Assembly (NCBI GenBank): GCA_014925825.1
Contig: JACGCK010000116.1
Coordinates: 1-64,000 of the forward strand
Origin: Pholiota molesta
Taxonomy: Eukaryota > Basidiomycota > Agaricomycetes > Agaricales > Strophariaceae
Length of the DNA stretch: 64,000 bases
Direction of reading: 5' to 3'
The notes below the pieces were generated by a model. The model saw only the letters and a program-made list of their open reading frames with translations, did no database searches and had not been told where the DNA came from. The position numbers and the translations under genes were made by a program. Of this stretch, positions 1 to 12,445 are shown piece by piece (position 1 is the first letter of the stretch; the number at the start of each line of letters is the position of its first letter).

Positions 1-1
1 A

Positions 2-993
2 CTGGACATCAACCAGCCGAACGACCTCCTACGCGGCCTGATCAATACCATCACGGAATATGACCAGGCGAAAGAGAGGGGGATAACAAGTCGAAAATAG
101 TATGCCATTCCACGTCCTCAGAAAACCTTTGCTGACGACGACACCAGCCTCGCATAAAATTAACAAAAACAAGCAATCAAAAAAAGGCATAGCCGAATAT
201 ACAGGGTCATATACCGACAGCTCCGCCGACGCGTCTTTTCTTGTTACACCCTCAATTGTGAGCGATTTCGCATCGATACCCAGATATTCTGACCATTCAT
301 CCATACCTCTTAACCTCGAAATACGCAGCCTTTCCCCTCGACTATCACCAAACACTACTCTCACTACTGGACGTCCTATCCGAAGTCTACAACAAAATCT
401 CAAAGCTCCTCGGCCCCTCTCCCTTCCCCACTCCTCAACAGATGATGGGCCCCCTCGGGCTCCTCTCCCCGCACCCCGGCGTCTCCTACCTCTTCTCGAA
501 CTCGAACGAACACTCCGTCTCCTCGCAAACCTCGCCAACGGCAACGCCAACCCGTACCAGCAGTCGAACCCCAACCTGCACCAGCCCCCGCGGCGTACAC
601 GGTGCCCGGGCTGCCGGAGGCGGAGATGAGCGGCAGCCTGTGGGGCATCGCGAACGCCGCGTCGGGCCCTCGGGCCAGGGCATGATCGGCGGCGGGATGC
701 CGAACTCCGTCGCGGGCGGGTGGAACAGCGCCCTGGGCACATGGTGCTCAAGATCGACTCGAAACTCAAAGTGCGCTTCTTCTCCATAAGCTCCGTATTA
801 ACCTTTTATCGATTCTTCTGATACAGAAAATCACCTCGGGCCTCCTGAAGGACCTCGACGAGTTCGCGCGGAACGGGATCAAGGACGAGCTCGCGTCGCT
901 CGACCCGCTGCTGCGCAACATCAGCACGGCGGCGGACGACGCGTACGGCGGCGCGGGCGCGGGCAAGGTCGCGTATGACTTCGAGGGCATCTA
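2..993 (+). pseudogene. 3' part of an unrecognised gene with repeated frame slips
   Basis: The gene enters from the left edge. Readable blocks run in one direction but in changing frames: LDINQPNDLL (frame from 2), then after a probable intron a segment with LLDVLSEVYNKI and SPHPGVSYLF (frame 442 mod 3), then LLANLANGNANPYQ, then YTVPGLPEAEMSG, then GMIGGGMPNSVAGGW, then MVLKIDSKLK. An intron of about 50 nt (GTGCGC to ATACAG, ending near 828) precedes a last exon with SGLLKDLDEFARNG and ending VAYDFEGI at the stop 991-993. Each frame change is -1, as if single bases are missing. I do not recognise the family. It is either a decayed gene or a stretch of base-calling errors in GC-rich sequence. 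The other strand has a long open frame here, but it is Arg/Ser-rich and looks like a shadow. Confidence 0.5.
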
Positions 994-3259
994 GGCGGGG
1001 CAGGGCGAACGCCTGATGGGGTGACTCTGAGCGCGTGCCGCGAAGATTGCACCCCTTGCGTTCTCTACCCCGCCTTTCTGGACTCGTTTTTTATGCGGCG
1101 CTTCCTCCTGCCAGTGGAAGGGGACGCTGCCTGCCTGCCTTACTAAAGTGCAATTGGGCATCATTCCCTCGTCATCCGCGATGCCGCACCCACCGACCGA
1201 TCCTCTAACTGCAGTACTTTCAAAGTGCGCGCATTCAGGCCAGAAATGGCCAAGACAGGCCTCTGAAGGATAGGAGGATGGGCAGATCTCCTGCGGGCGG
1301 TTGGACGTGAAGGTTGTTCGGTTGATGCGCGTATTTTTGCGGCAGGTCTAGTTGGCATAGGCATTGGCGTGGGCGTTGGCGGCGTCGACAGATTAATGTC
1401 CGCCGGTCATCAGTGCCTGCGTTCCAGGGGCTGGAGGGTCTTTGTAGGTTTTATCAATGGATTTTGCTTGGTGTACTTATGTAATTGGATTCTCATGGAT
1501 TTAGAGGACATATATTAACGATATAGATTCTTATGACGAGTTATGTGCGATGCTTAGTTATGCTACGCATTCTTGTTTGGAACCCCTTTTCCTTCTATAA
1601 TGTATTTTACGAACGATGTATGGATGTTTGATGGGCATAGTAGTAGTAATGGAACATGTGTTCCGAAAGGGCTTTGGATAATATGTGCTTCGGATGAGTT
1701 GCTCCTCACGTTTGGATATGGAAAGAAAATACGCAATAGGGATTCATGGATTAGTTCAACATTGTGGAGACATAAGTACATAGATTTGGTGATATCACTG
1801 GCATCTGGGACGGCGACCTCGAGACGTTTCCAACATATTTGTGCGCCGATATTCGTACAAACAGACGACGTGTATTTACTTGCACTTGCAAGCTCCCGCA
1901 GCACACCCGCAGCTAGTATGGTTCCTCAATGAGGCTTGGAAACAGAGGAAAGATTAAGCTAACATACTTTGAGCTACAGTTACAAGTGTTTTCCCCGCAG
2001 GCTTGGTTGACGGGGGCAGAGGTGGTCTAGAGGAGAAACGACGACGCCATGAATTCATGAATAAAGCTCCTCAGACACTCTATGTAATGAAGCAACACAT
2101 ACGGATTGCATTATTGTTGGATGTGAAGATCGAAAGTGGTGGTTAATGTTCTGGGGATCAGGCGGGGTGGGCGAGAGAATACTCCTTTTATACCTTGTAG
2201 AAAGGGCTCGGCCTAGTCTCGGGTCTTATGATAAGACGATAGATATAGGGCTTCAAAGATAGCAGAAGCCATAGATTTGCGACAGCGTTCAAATAAGCTC
2301 AAGTTCAAAAGATGGCGAGCACAGGATCATGCGACCCATGATCCATTCACCGCAGTGGACAGGAATCCACCACCACCACCCAAGAGATTCTCAAGCATTT
2401 GCCACTTTAGTTTGTTTCTCTGAGAGTGGCCTTTTAGTTTGCGTTAATCACTGGAGTAAAGTCCGCGCCATCGCCAGTGCCATCGTGACCAGCCAAGTGG
2501 TGGGTACTTTAAATATTCGATGGCGTAGATTCTGGAGGCAGGAATACGAGAGGCCCACCAGAATAGACAGACAGACGAATCCAATGCTGTCAGATATGCA
2601 TTTCCATTTATACGGAGCATCATAGGTCGCAACGCCGGCGAGGATCAACGGCCAGTTCACAGTGGTCAGATGAGTCGAGGCCAGAGTGGGAGGTGGGTGG
2701 CTTCATGCATCATGCATGACGTGGATGCATATAGAGGGGTCGATGTTGATTTATGTGCTATGCCAGACAGTGCCAGACTGATCGTCGAAATTCGAACGCT
2801 GGGACCTCGGTATGCATTGGAGAACGAGCAAGAAAGCGTTGCGTACAGTCACTGATCTAGTCGAAAGCCTTCATTAGATGACCGTCGAAGAACAGGGCCT
2901 AGTCATTGATCTAATAGAAATGCCTGATTGAACGATCTGGGAAGGAAGAAACGAGATGGCTAAATCAGAACGGATAAGATAAGATGAAGTGAAAGTACAT
3001 CAACGTTGGTTACTCCTTCAAGTTCAAATCACAAAATCAAGCCATTTATAACCTGTAAATTTCGAGTATATCTACTCTCTGCAGATCTATCCTTACATAA
3101 ATTTTATCTAGTCAGTACCCATGATGAGTCGCGGTCAAGCAACCGGAATATGAAACGTCCGTGCAGCACAAGAGAACAATGAACAATATGAGGGGTGAAA
3201 ATTGTACAGTTGCAAGTAGTCGCCGATGCTATAATCCGTTGAAGGCGTCCATATGAATT
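994..3259. other. Intergenic spacer, no supported gene
   Basis: This 2.3 kb stretch is AT-richer than the flanks. Overlapping open frames of about 115 codons lie on both strands near 1563-1932 but show no recognisable motif, splice chain or signal peptide. A short imperfect direct repeat, with copies near 2847-2880 and 2900-2932 (period about 53 bp), shares the core TGATCTA. Confidence 0.5.
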
Positions 3260-4649
3260 TTACAAAATCTCAACACCTGATGTCTCTGCCCAGTCGCCAA
3301 ATAGCAGACTGATACTTTCACCGTTGTGCGTGCGGCGGATGCTCTCCGCGATCGTTGGGCTGACGTCGATCGTCACCAATTTTTTGCACAAATTTTGGTG
3401 CTGTTTTTGTGGGATGGTGTTCGTAACCTGTTTGTGGCAGACGCGATGAGGTACATTGATATGGGAGCGGACATGGGAGACATACCACCAACTGGTCGAT
3501 AGGTAATTCTTCTATCAACGCCATATTCGTCTCGGACAAGAGTCCTATTTACCGCACACATGAGGAGGGTTAGTGATGCAAAAAAATGAATAGAACTGAC
3601 CATGTGAAATGAGAGCATGAATTCTTTTGGCTCCTTTCTCGTGGAGGGTTTTCACAGCCAGCGTGAGGGTGTTACCAGTGTCAATCATGTCATCAACAAG
3701 GATTGCGACCTTTTAATGTCGAAGAACAGATTATTCAATGGAAGCAACAACCCGATAATGCATTACTTACTTTGTCCTTCACATCACCCACGAGGATTTC
3801 CATGTGGTCGGGTGCAGACATAGATTTGCCGGCCCGTTTCCGGTGAATGATGGCGAACTCGACTCCGAGTTTGTCTGCCATTGCAGTGGCCCTTCGAACG
3901 AATGTATAATTAGCCACGGGGGCTCTCGTTACGCAACAAGAGTCATGAAGGAGAGAGAAAAAACCTAGACGCACCGTTTGGCACCCCCAGCATCGGGGCT
4001 GACGATGATCCCATCCTCCTCCCAGCCCGGGATCTGGCGCTTGATGTACCCGAGCATAAGCGGCTCGGACCAGAGGTTGTCCACCGGGATGTCGAAGAAG
4101 CCCTGGATCTGGCTCGCGTGCAGGTCCATGGTGATGACATGGTCGCAGCCGGCGACGACGAGCATGTTCGCGACGAGCTTCGCGGTGATGGGCGCGCGGG
4201 ACTTGTCCTTCTTGTCCATGCGGGCGTACGGGAAGCACGGGATGACCGCCGTGATCCTGCGCGCCGAGGCCGTCTTGCACGCCGAGATCAGGATGAGCAG
4301 CTCCATGAAGTTGTCGTTGACGTCGTCGCAGCCGGACTGGATGATGAAGACGTCCTCGTCCCGCACGGACTCGGAGATTTTGACGTTGATCTCGCCGTTG
4401 GAGAACTTTTTGACGGTGACGGGGACGAGGGGAACGTTAAGCCTGTGTGTGATTACGGCGACATGAATGACTGTGCCCATGCGCCATGAGCGCGACAGCA
4501 GCTCACCGCTCGGCCACTGCTTGGGCGAGCTCGGGGTGGCTATTCCCTGTTTACGGTGCACGCGAGTAGGTCAGTCAGGGGTGTCTGGCTTGAGACAAGG
4601 CGTCTGAGCACGGACCTGCGAGGATTCGGATAGAGTTATTGTGATACAT
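3260..4649 (-). CDS. prs: Ribose-phosphate pyrophosphokinase (PRPP synthetase)
   Basis: Makes 5-phosphoribosyl-1-pyrophosphate from ribose-5-phosphate and ATP, the precursor of purines, pyrimidines, histidine and tryptophan; cytosolic. I read six or more exons. Exon 1 (4649-4616) starts [12 protein letters not shown]; exon 2 (4546-4507) gives [13 protein letters not shown]; the long exon (4442-3975) carries [10 protein letters not shown], the [16 protein letters not shown]-binding loop and [15 protein letters not shown]. Exon 4 (3891-3771) has EFAIIHRKR. The PRPP-binding loop [11 protein letters not shown] follows after the next intron, and the C-terminus has [26 protein letters not shown] and a stop at 3260. 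Total about 320 residues, normal for the family. The junction near 3600/3545 (HM to LLSETN) is the one splice I could not fix exactly. Transcribed in the same direction as PRO1, which lies upstream. Confidence 0.93.
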
Positions 4650-5303
4650 GACGAATAGAGGGTAATAAGATGAAGATATAAACTATTGCATAGAGATGAT
4701 GGAGAACAAAGAGCAGACAAAGACGAAGAAAGAAAGAAGGGGATCGCTCCAAACAAAAATTATCTTCCTAAAATCACATTTGTTTGGCCGGCAAATACCC
4801 GCCACAGCCACCGCACCATGCATGCCGGCTGTCCTCTCATCTTCTCATCCCCTCTCGTAACACCCACAGCGAGCGCATTGGCTCCAGCAGCAAACGTTCC
4901 TCGCAGAAAGATGCGAAGAGCCCGGGTTTGATGGATGCTGCTCGTGTTGATAGGGCGGCCAATCCTGCACATCGAGGTGTCAACTTCAATCGAGCCGTGT
5001 ACAACTTCCGGCACTTTCGAAGCTTCTACAGTCAGTCACCAACTCCGATGAGGCAGAAGCGTGGTCAGAGAGTTGGTTATTTCACAATGAGTGGGTGGAA
5101 AAGGCAAGGTATGCTCTTCCATAGTATTAGAGTAGAATTAGGTCTTTGGGCGGCGCTGCGAAGATATGTATGGAAACCGGCCCGACCATGTGGGCGAGCT
5201 TATAAGTGTGCGATGTTCTAAATGGAGTGAGAATGCGGTGGTATAACGAGCTCTATACGAGGTCGAACAGCCAATAAGAAAACACAGACTTGATTGTTCC
5301 AGT
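4650..5303. other. Spacer between PRO1 and PRS (PRS promoter side)
   Basis: Holds the 3' flank of PRO1 and the 5' flank of PRS. Open frames on both strands overlap here but none has recognisable motifs. Nothing else seen. Confidence 0.5.
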
Positions 5304-7122
5304 CTAAGCGTAAGAAGGCGGAGAAAACGGCACGCGAATCGTGATATTCTCCACCACATACTCGGAATCTGCATATCCCAATACCTGAGGCAGCAGTGAG
5401 CTGGATATGATTAGACACGATTAGCTTTCCCTCAATAAAGTAGTATATCCCAGTATAACCACACACCTGTTCAGCCCCTTCACAGCCAAGATCTGCGCCG
5501 AATTATAATTCGCCAACCCTCGGCCGACCTCAATAACCTCGCCCTCTCCCACCTCAACACCCAGCTCCACCCCGCCCACGTTCTCCACCTTATGCAGCTC
5601 CTCCCGCGCATCCCCCACCTCCACCACCTCCCGCCCCGCCTCATCCGCCTCAAACGCCCGTGCCGAATGCGGCGAGCTCGGCCTTGTCGTCTCCAGCGCC
5701 CTCAGATACGCGCGCCGCTCCTCCTCCCGCTGCTCCGCGCCGATGCGCCGCTGGCGGATGACGACGCGCACCGCCGTGCCCGCGGCGAAGGGCCCGGCGA
5801 CGCCGACGACGCCCGCGGCGAGCAGGCGCCCGCCGGACTCGCGCTTCGAGAGCACGTGGTACGCGCCGGCGTCGATGACGACGCTCCCCGACGGGTTGAG
5901 CGTGTGGCTCGTCCACGCCTTGAGGTCGCGCATCGGCTCCGGGGCGGCGGTGAACAGGGTGTGCGGCGGGCGCGGGGGCGCGGGGGCGGGTGGGTGCAGC
6001 GGCGCGGTGGTGTCGGTGGATTTGGGGCGCTTGTGAGGGGAAGTGTGGATGTCGTATTCGATGATGTCGAAGATGTTCTCTGGGTGCTTGCTCGAGGTGA
6101 TGATTGTGGTCACGCCTGCTGCGGTGGAGATGTCTGCTGCGATGAGTTTTGTTTCCATACCGCCTGTACCGAGACTTGAACCAAGCGTGGTGGTGCTCAC
6201 TGGAAGATAAAAAGTTAGACAACGTCATGGAATAAAAATCACAATGACTTGCCTTGTCCACGAATCGCCGCTATCGAGTTGACAACTTCAATCTGCTTCG
6301 CCGTAGGATCTTTTCGGGGATTGGACGTATAAAGACCATCGACGTCAGTGAGTAGGAAGAGGTAATCGGCATGGACCATAGACGCTGTAATGGCTGATAA
6401 TGTATCGTTGTCACCAAATTTTATTTCCTGTTTTTCGGCAGGTCAGCGTCGTCCAACCTCAGATAAACCAAGTCTGTCGACACTTACGCTAACAGATATT
6501 GTATCGTTCTCGTTCACGATTGGCACGACGCCCATGTTCAAAAGTTCCTTCAAAGTATTCACAGCATTCAAATAACGCGTCCTCTGCCCTCCAAATCAGC
6601 ACAGCGCGAGGTTCAAGCCAAAAACCACGCACATCCGAGATATCGCCTCTCGTCAGCAGCACCTGCGCAATCGGCTGCTCGAGCTGGCCGAAGAGGTTGT
6701 CCCACAACGCAATAAGGCGGCCCTGACCAATCGCAGCAAGCGCCTAATCCAAACCCCAATTCCGAATTCCTGTGAGCACCCAGTCCAACTGAATCACGGA
6801 TAGTAGCAGAAAACGCACCTGTTTTCCTGATAGACTCTCCGGCCGCTTCAGCAGATCCATGCGCTTGAGCCCCACTGCGATCGCGCCTGAGCTGACGAGG
6901 ACGACCTTGTGTCCATGGCGTTTGAGCTCGACGACGGTTTCGACGAGGGCGGATAAGGTGGAGAGGAGGGTTTGGTGGGTCGTTTCGTGGACGATCGATG
7001 ATGTGCCTGCGTGTGTGATGCGAGAGGCTTTTAGAAATAGATATCTGATACGGCAAAGCAGGTTGCTCACCAAGTTTGATCACAATCGTCCGCGGAGTGA
7101 CAGTCTTCCGCTCTCGAGGCAT
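5304..7122 (-). CDS. PRO1: Glutamate 5-kinase with PUA domain, first step of proline synthesis
   Basis: Phosphorylates L-glutamate to gamma-glutamyl phosphate. Exon 1 (7122-7071) gives [18 protein letters not shown]; after a 5' intron come [22 protein letters not shown] and, in the next exons, [50 protein letters not shown] and [13 protein letters not shown], the amino-acid-kinase signature blocks. [13 protein letters not shown] and TTIITSS follow. The C-terminal PUA domain reads [13 protein letters not shown] and [12 protein letters not shown], and after one more intron [14 protein letters not shown] with the stop at 5304. A Pro/His-rich linker of about 40 residues sits before the PUA domain. 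The 3' part is very GC-rich. Intact and full length. Confidence 0.94.
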
Positions 7123-8106
7123 TCTTGCGGGGCTGTGCGGGGCACAAAATCGTGTGGGTTAGATGGGTAGGTATAGATAGTTAGGGATAACAGAGGATGG
7201 CGGTATATGGGTCACGATGAAAGTCTAGGAAGAAACGGAAGAGCAAGGGTATGATCTGCGAAAGGTTAATGAATTTGTTTAAATCACGGAGTCAGATTTA
7301 CCCGTGCTCTCACTTGTCGATCCCGAGATTTCTTCGCTGAACGCTCTCAATACACGAGAATGAGAAAAGCTATTCCTTCTTAACCCGTGCGGATGGTATT
7401 TATGAGAGAATAGGCCTTCCGCACCGATTCCGAAGCCATGGTTGAACTTGTAGTATGACTGCGGTCGTCGGCCGGATTGCTTACTGGGCTGTGTCGGGGG
7501 ATAAAATGGAATGGATTATGACGTTGTGCATATGCCCCAGGACTAGTGACCTCCTCATCGTACGAAAAATCCGAAATATGCATCGTAGGCCGCAGGGATG
7601 AGTCTCGGAAAAATGCCAGCAATGACCCTTATGAACATTTGAGGCGCCGATCGAATGGTGTTAGCACCGAACGTCTTCCTCTCCTTCATAACCGTAGCGT
7701 CCAACATGTCCCGGTCAAGTTATCTCATCTCTTCCGTCAATGAAATGCTCCTACACACGCAATGTGACTGACAATCCAGGCAGTGTCCAAGGGGCTAGCC
7801 ACTGTCAGTATGCGACAAGCAGGAGCGGCCCGCCAGCACGGCCAGTGCCGAGGCTCGATCCTTCGCTCTATTCTGAGCGGACACCGTTCTCGCGCTGCCA
7901 ACGATTGCTGTCTGATCATTGGACGGTATCCGAAGTGTTTAAATTCACCTGAGAAGTAAGGATTCCATCTCTTTCGCTTCCCTCGTTCGCACTCACAAGA
8001 GCGTACCATTAATCCTGCAGGTGTACACAAATCACCGTCAATTTCCGTTTCCTTCTACTAGAGGTTTCAGACCACCTCATCGCGCATTCTTCTGCTGAGT
8101 GTTCAC
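7123..8106. other. Divergent promoter spacer between PRO1 and the MYND-finger gene
   Basis: About 1 kb separating two divergent genes. Short open frames on the minus strand (7380-7622, 7737-8030) lack recognisable motifs. No convincing TATA box or repeat was identified. Confidence 0.5.
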
Positions 8107-9814
8107 ATGGACAGATCGACAACCCTACTCGTGAAGACGTTCAACGATCTGCCTCGCGCGGAAATACTCGCGTCGCACAGAGGTCCCAATGAATGGTATT
8201 TCGACCTGCGCTACATCCAATTCGAACCGAACCCACACCATGCCCTCTATCTCGCGCAAACCCTTGACTCTATATATCATCTAGAACCACTCCCAGCTGG
8301 ACTTCCGACCAACCGAAGTGGCTTGGAATTCTTCCCCGAAACCGGGCGCGAAGCCGCTCCGGAAGTCGTCAAAGGCATCATGTACGCGTTCCTGCACAGA
8401 ATGGGAGGAAAGGCCTCCCCATTCGCGCCTTGGAGGTTGACCACTCCAGACAAACGTCTCCTTGCAGCCGTCAACGCGGAATTCAGACGCATCGGGATCC
8501 ACTCTTCCCTCGAGGTCACGGAGACGACTTTCCTCGCACACTGCCTCACAGACGATTGCTTTGCGATCCAATACAATAATCTGAAGAAGAAGATGGGATA
8601 CACCGGGATTGGCTATGCCAGCCTGCTCTGTCCGGACGATATCTGCTTCCCCGATGTGGCCGACGCCGTCCCCCCTCTCGTCATCGGCAAGGACGACTGG
8701 CACATCTGCACCGCCTATGTGCGGCATGTCATGGAGGCGCGCCCTATCGACGAGATCGCAGACTCGATGTCGGTGATCGCCAACATGACGCAGGAAGTCC
8801 GACAGCTGCAGGAGCGGCTCGAGAGCGTTCCAGAGGCTATCGTCAGGGTGCAGGCGGACGGTGGCGATTACGAAGCAGCATTCGACTACGGGCTGCGGCT
8901 GCGCTTTGGGCTGGGATGCACTGCCAACCGGCAGCTCTCTCGTGTTTATCTCATGAAAGCCCTCGATCTTCCTCTTTCATCGGACACGTTCAAGGCCACG
9001 GTTCATGCTGCCCTCATCGAGTGGTATGTCGATTCGCGAAAGGACGGCGTGTTGAAGAACCGATATCTATGTGCCGCGGCGCATCACGCGAAATCTGCTA
9101 TCCTGTATGCTCGCCGCGTCGATCCCCAGCGGAAATATTACTGCAACGCCGTCTTAGGGTTCGCGAAGACGCTCATTGACCTCAACGAAAGGGCGAATAC
9201 TATTGAGCAGATCCGCACGTTGTATGACGACGTGATCCAAGTGTCCAAGAAACGCAGCAAACAGGTAGACGAAGAGCGGAAGAAGCTGGCGCTGAAGCGG
9301 ATGAAGACCCCGCACAGATACCGCTGTGCATCTGCGGGATGCCGCATCCAATCCGATACTGGCAAGATGCTTCAGCGTTGTAAGTTATACTCTCTCCTCC
9401 ACAAGGGATTGGATACTGATGCCACTGCCGCCAGGTTCAGGCAATTGCGACCTCGACAAAAAGCCAAGCTACTGCAGCAAGGAATGCCAAAAGGCCGACT
9501 GGAAGAACCACAAGCCCTTCTGCCGCCCCGGCGCCGAGTGTTCCGTGCTCGACGACGGGTCCCTCGACGCTCCCCTGCAAGGCGGGTACACCCCCAAGGA
9601 CGGCACGCTCCAGATCCCGGTCACCTACGCCGACGGGTCGACCATGTACTTCAGCACGTCCACGCTGGAGCCGAAGGCGCTGAAGGAGATGGCGGAGTCG
9701 CTGGCGAAGCAGCAGCCGGCGCCGGGCAGCCGCTTGAAGGGGCTGCCGAAGGCGTGGAAGATCGATGTACTGGATGCGGGATCGCACAGTGGACTGAACA
9801 TATCCTGCCAGTGA
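8107..9814 (+). CDS. MYND zinc-finger protein, copy A
   Basis: Two exons (8107-9379 and 9435-9814) with a 55 nt intron cutting the zinc finger give 550 residues. The N-terminal half (WYFDLRYIQFEPNPHH, FFPETGREAAPEV) is not a family I can name. The middle (DYGLRLRFGLGC, YLCAAAHHAKSA) resembles alpha-helical repeats of the Sel1/TPR kind. The finger starts RYRCASAGC and continues across the intron as LQRC-SGNC, PSYCSKECQKADWKNHKPFC, with all Cys and the His present at MYND spacing. Reading through the intron gives a false Arg-rich tail that ends at 9894. MYND fingers bind proline-rich partners, so a protein-interaction role is inferred. A clear paralog lies at 30462-32159 on the other strand. 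Confidence 0.85.
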
Positions 9815-10373
9815 CCAGTGTGTTCTGTGCGCGCTGTGGGCGGGTGTCGGCTGAGGGTGTCTCGTCTTGTCTCGTTTGTTCCTATGTGATTTAGCCGACT
9901 AATTTATGGACATTTTAAGCTGTTTTACCAATGTTTTACATCAAAACAACCTTTCAGTGCATCATCATTTCGGATCACATAGTTATCACCTTCACGCCAC
10001 TCCGCCAATCGATTGTAATGCCTTTGTCCAGTGACTCCTTCGTATTTCTCCGACTCAGCGTCAAGTGCTCAGCATTCCAAGAAGTCTACCATTCTCGGTA
10101 GGAGTTCCACACTTGAGAGAACCAACATTGTAAATAATATGAGCCTTCTTCTTCAGCCTTCTTCGCAGCAGCTGGTGCAACTTCTTAAAATAGGACTATT
10201 CACTTCGTCCGAAGACTTGCCAAGTGCTCGAGTGCTCCATGCATAACCACTGGGGCATCATGTTTCGCCATTTATATGATTGATTTGCCCCACATGCCTG
10301 TTTCTGCTAGTAATTCTGCCGCGATCATCATCTATAAGAACGCGAGCTCAATTCCTGGAACTGTTAACTACTA
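9815..10373. other. Spacer and promoter of the GH12 gene
   Basis: 3' flank of the MYND gene and 5' flank of the endoglucanase. Apart from the TATA-like site near 10333, nothing distinctive is seen. Confidence 0.5.
10333..10338 (+). promoter_or_regulatory. TATA-like box of the GH12 gene
   Basis: TATAAG lies 36-41 bp upstream of the ATG at 10374. This is close for a promoter, so the 5' leader would be very short. Inferred from position only. Confidence 0.4.
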
Positions 10374-11690
10374 ATGTTTTCGTTGAAGCCCCTTTTCGCT
10401 GTTGCATTTCTTGTTTCCTCTGGGTTGGTTATCGCCACTCCGACGAAAAGTGAGACCCATCTTGCGAAACGAGGCGCTGTCTTGAGTGCTCAGTGGGCTA
10501 CTGAGACCGAGGTGCGCTCTGACTGATTTTCTTACCATATATTCTTATTTTGATCGCTATATGTATTTCCTTTTTTTGACTAGGCAAGCGGGTATGAATG
10601 ATTCCTCTTTTTGTGATCCTTATGACTAGAGCTTCTTTGCTATAGCCGATTCGTTCTCCAGAACAACCTATGGGGCGAGTCTGCCGCTACAAGCGGTAAG
10701 CTTGCATGACCAAAGGAAATATTTGGGAAACAAACTGAGCGATAAACGTACCTAGGTTCTCAAACCTCCCAAGAAACAGCGGTCAACGGGAATGCCGTTT
10801 CCTGGCACACCACCTATAAATGGTCTGGCGCTTCCACCCAGGTGAAGAGCTGTAAGCCTCCTCGCCATTCCTCTGCTTCCGTGAAATTGAAAGATGTCGG
10901 CGATGTAGACGCCAACCTCAACCTTCGCGTCGGTATTGGCAAGACCCTCGCGTCCATCGCGTCCATCCCCACAGCGTGGAAATGGACCTACACGTCTGCG
11001 TCGTCGAACATCGTCGCGGACGTTTCGTACGATCTTTGGCTCTCCAAGACTGCAGGCACCACCGGCGCGACCTCGTCTTCTACATATGAAATGTAAGTGA
11101 TAGTGTTCATCAAATACACAGGATCGGGGCTTATACTCATGGTTTTGTTAGCATGATCTGGTTGAGTGCCCGAGGAGGGTATGTAGAGCACCAATTGTTG
11201 AATAGCAACAGAAAAAATATCTGATGCTCTTTCTGATACAGAGCCCAGCCTGCTGGATCGAAGGCTGGCACAGTCAGGTAAGCCCCTTGCTGCTCCGATC
11301 TCCTCCAAGCCACTGATAATGAACTTAACAGCATCAACGGCGTCACCTGGACGCTCTGGAAAGGCACTGTCGAGACCTGGAAGATCTTCTCCTTCGTTGC
11401 GCCCTCAGAGACGACAAACTTCAACCAAGATCTTAAACCGTTCTTCAGTAAGCCGTTCTTCATAAAGAGCACTGCGATATAGCCCGCTGATCCTTCGTTT
11501 AGCCTACCTCGTTTCGAACCAGGGCGTGCCGAGCAGTCAGTTCTTGGTGCAAGCTCAAGCTGGTACAGAGCCATTTGTTGGTGAGTGTCGTTCGTACGAG
11601 GCCCGTCATCTTGGAAGGAGGCTAATGGACTCCGATTCCTTAGGAAACGCCACATTCACTACCACGTCTTATTCTATTGCGATCAATTAA
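10374..11690 (+). CDS. Secreted GH12 endoglucanase / xyloglucanase
   Basis: Hydrolyses beta-1,4-glucan or xyloglucan outside the cell. The start [18 protein letters not shown] is a signal peptide, followed by a short propeptide ending in KR. The gene is cut by about nine short introns in 1.3 kb. The spliced protein reads [11 protein letters not shown], then [30 protein letters not shown], and [12 protein letters not shown] carrying the nucleophile Glu. [16 protein letters not shown] and [13 protein letters not shown] follow, the last with the acid/base Glu. It ends SYSIAIN at 11690. These are the hallmark GH12 blocks, and the length of about 250-270 residues is normal with no cellulose-binding module. 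Both catalytic Glu are kept, so the enzyme is probably active. Confidence 0.92.
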
Positions 11691-12445
11691 AAACAGGGAG
11701 AATGCTCGAGCAATTGTACGGTGACCTTTCTAGTGGACATAAATATTTAAATACATGTAGTTTGTATTATTCAAAATCGCTTCATTTGGGCAGATCAGAA
11801 CTAGTAAAGTATGAGGGCCGGTAGTTTTGGATGCCACACGCCAAACAAGTGTTTTAATTATGTTTCTGTTCTCCTCGTATCCTTGTCCACTGATTGTCAG
11901 ATTATTTCATCATGGCTTTTGACGAATGTTAATCAGATGATGTTAAAGAAATCAATACCACCAAAGCTATGCGTCGGGATAATAGGTCGCAGTCCATGTA
12001 AAAGTTTTTTTCGAGCATCGTTTTGCATTGGTGCCAGCCACCATCTATTCAACGGCTCAGAAGACGAACGGGATGAGGTGAAACGCACATGTCAGTCAAA
12101 ATCATCTCTTTGGAGCAGATGCACACCTTGGAAGGACAACGGAAAGGCTGAGCAGGTCAGGAAGATCATGGCCAGACATCTTCTCGTTCATCTAAATGAA
12201 GATTAGCTGTAATTAATCGGCATGAATTCAATATTATCCGGCTCGTTATGCACAATGAATGTTTATGCCAATAGGCATCGTACTCCTCAGAAAGGCTGAG
12301 CAGGTTAAGAAGATGGTCAGATATCTTCTCATTCATGACGAGAATACTCGACCGGGATTCAATATGAAAAAATCCGGCCTATGGTTATCAAGCAAATTTC
12401 CATGGAAACATTTTCTACGAATGTTATTAAATACATACAAGCGGC
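11691..12445. other. AT-rich spacer with a diverged direct repeat
   Basis: Between the GH12 gene and WBP1 (convergent). Apart from the repeat pair at 12140-12200 and 12290-12345 (listed separately) there is no supported gene; the open frame at 11811-12206 has no recognisable motif. Confidence 0.5.
12140..12345. repeat. Pair of diverged ~55 bp direct repeats
   Basis: GAAAGGCTGAGCAGGT at about 12143 recurs at about 12292, followed in both copies by (C/T)A(G/A)GAAGAT, then CAGA(C/T)ATCTTCTC(G/A)TTCAT. The two copies are about 150 bp apart and roughly 80 percent alike by eye. In one forward frame they encode KAEQVRKIMARHLLVH and KAEQVKKMVRYLLIH, so they may be remnants of a duplicated coding segment. 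Confidence 0.6.

Noticed and set aside
29..787. 252-codon minus-strand frame at the left edge
   Set aside because: Low-complexity Arg/Ser/Gly translation opposite the recognisable plus-strand blocks; no domain.
1573..1932. Gene on either strand (119 and 113 codons)
   Set aside because: Both strands are open over the same bases, neither with a domain or signal peptide.
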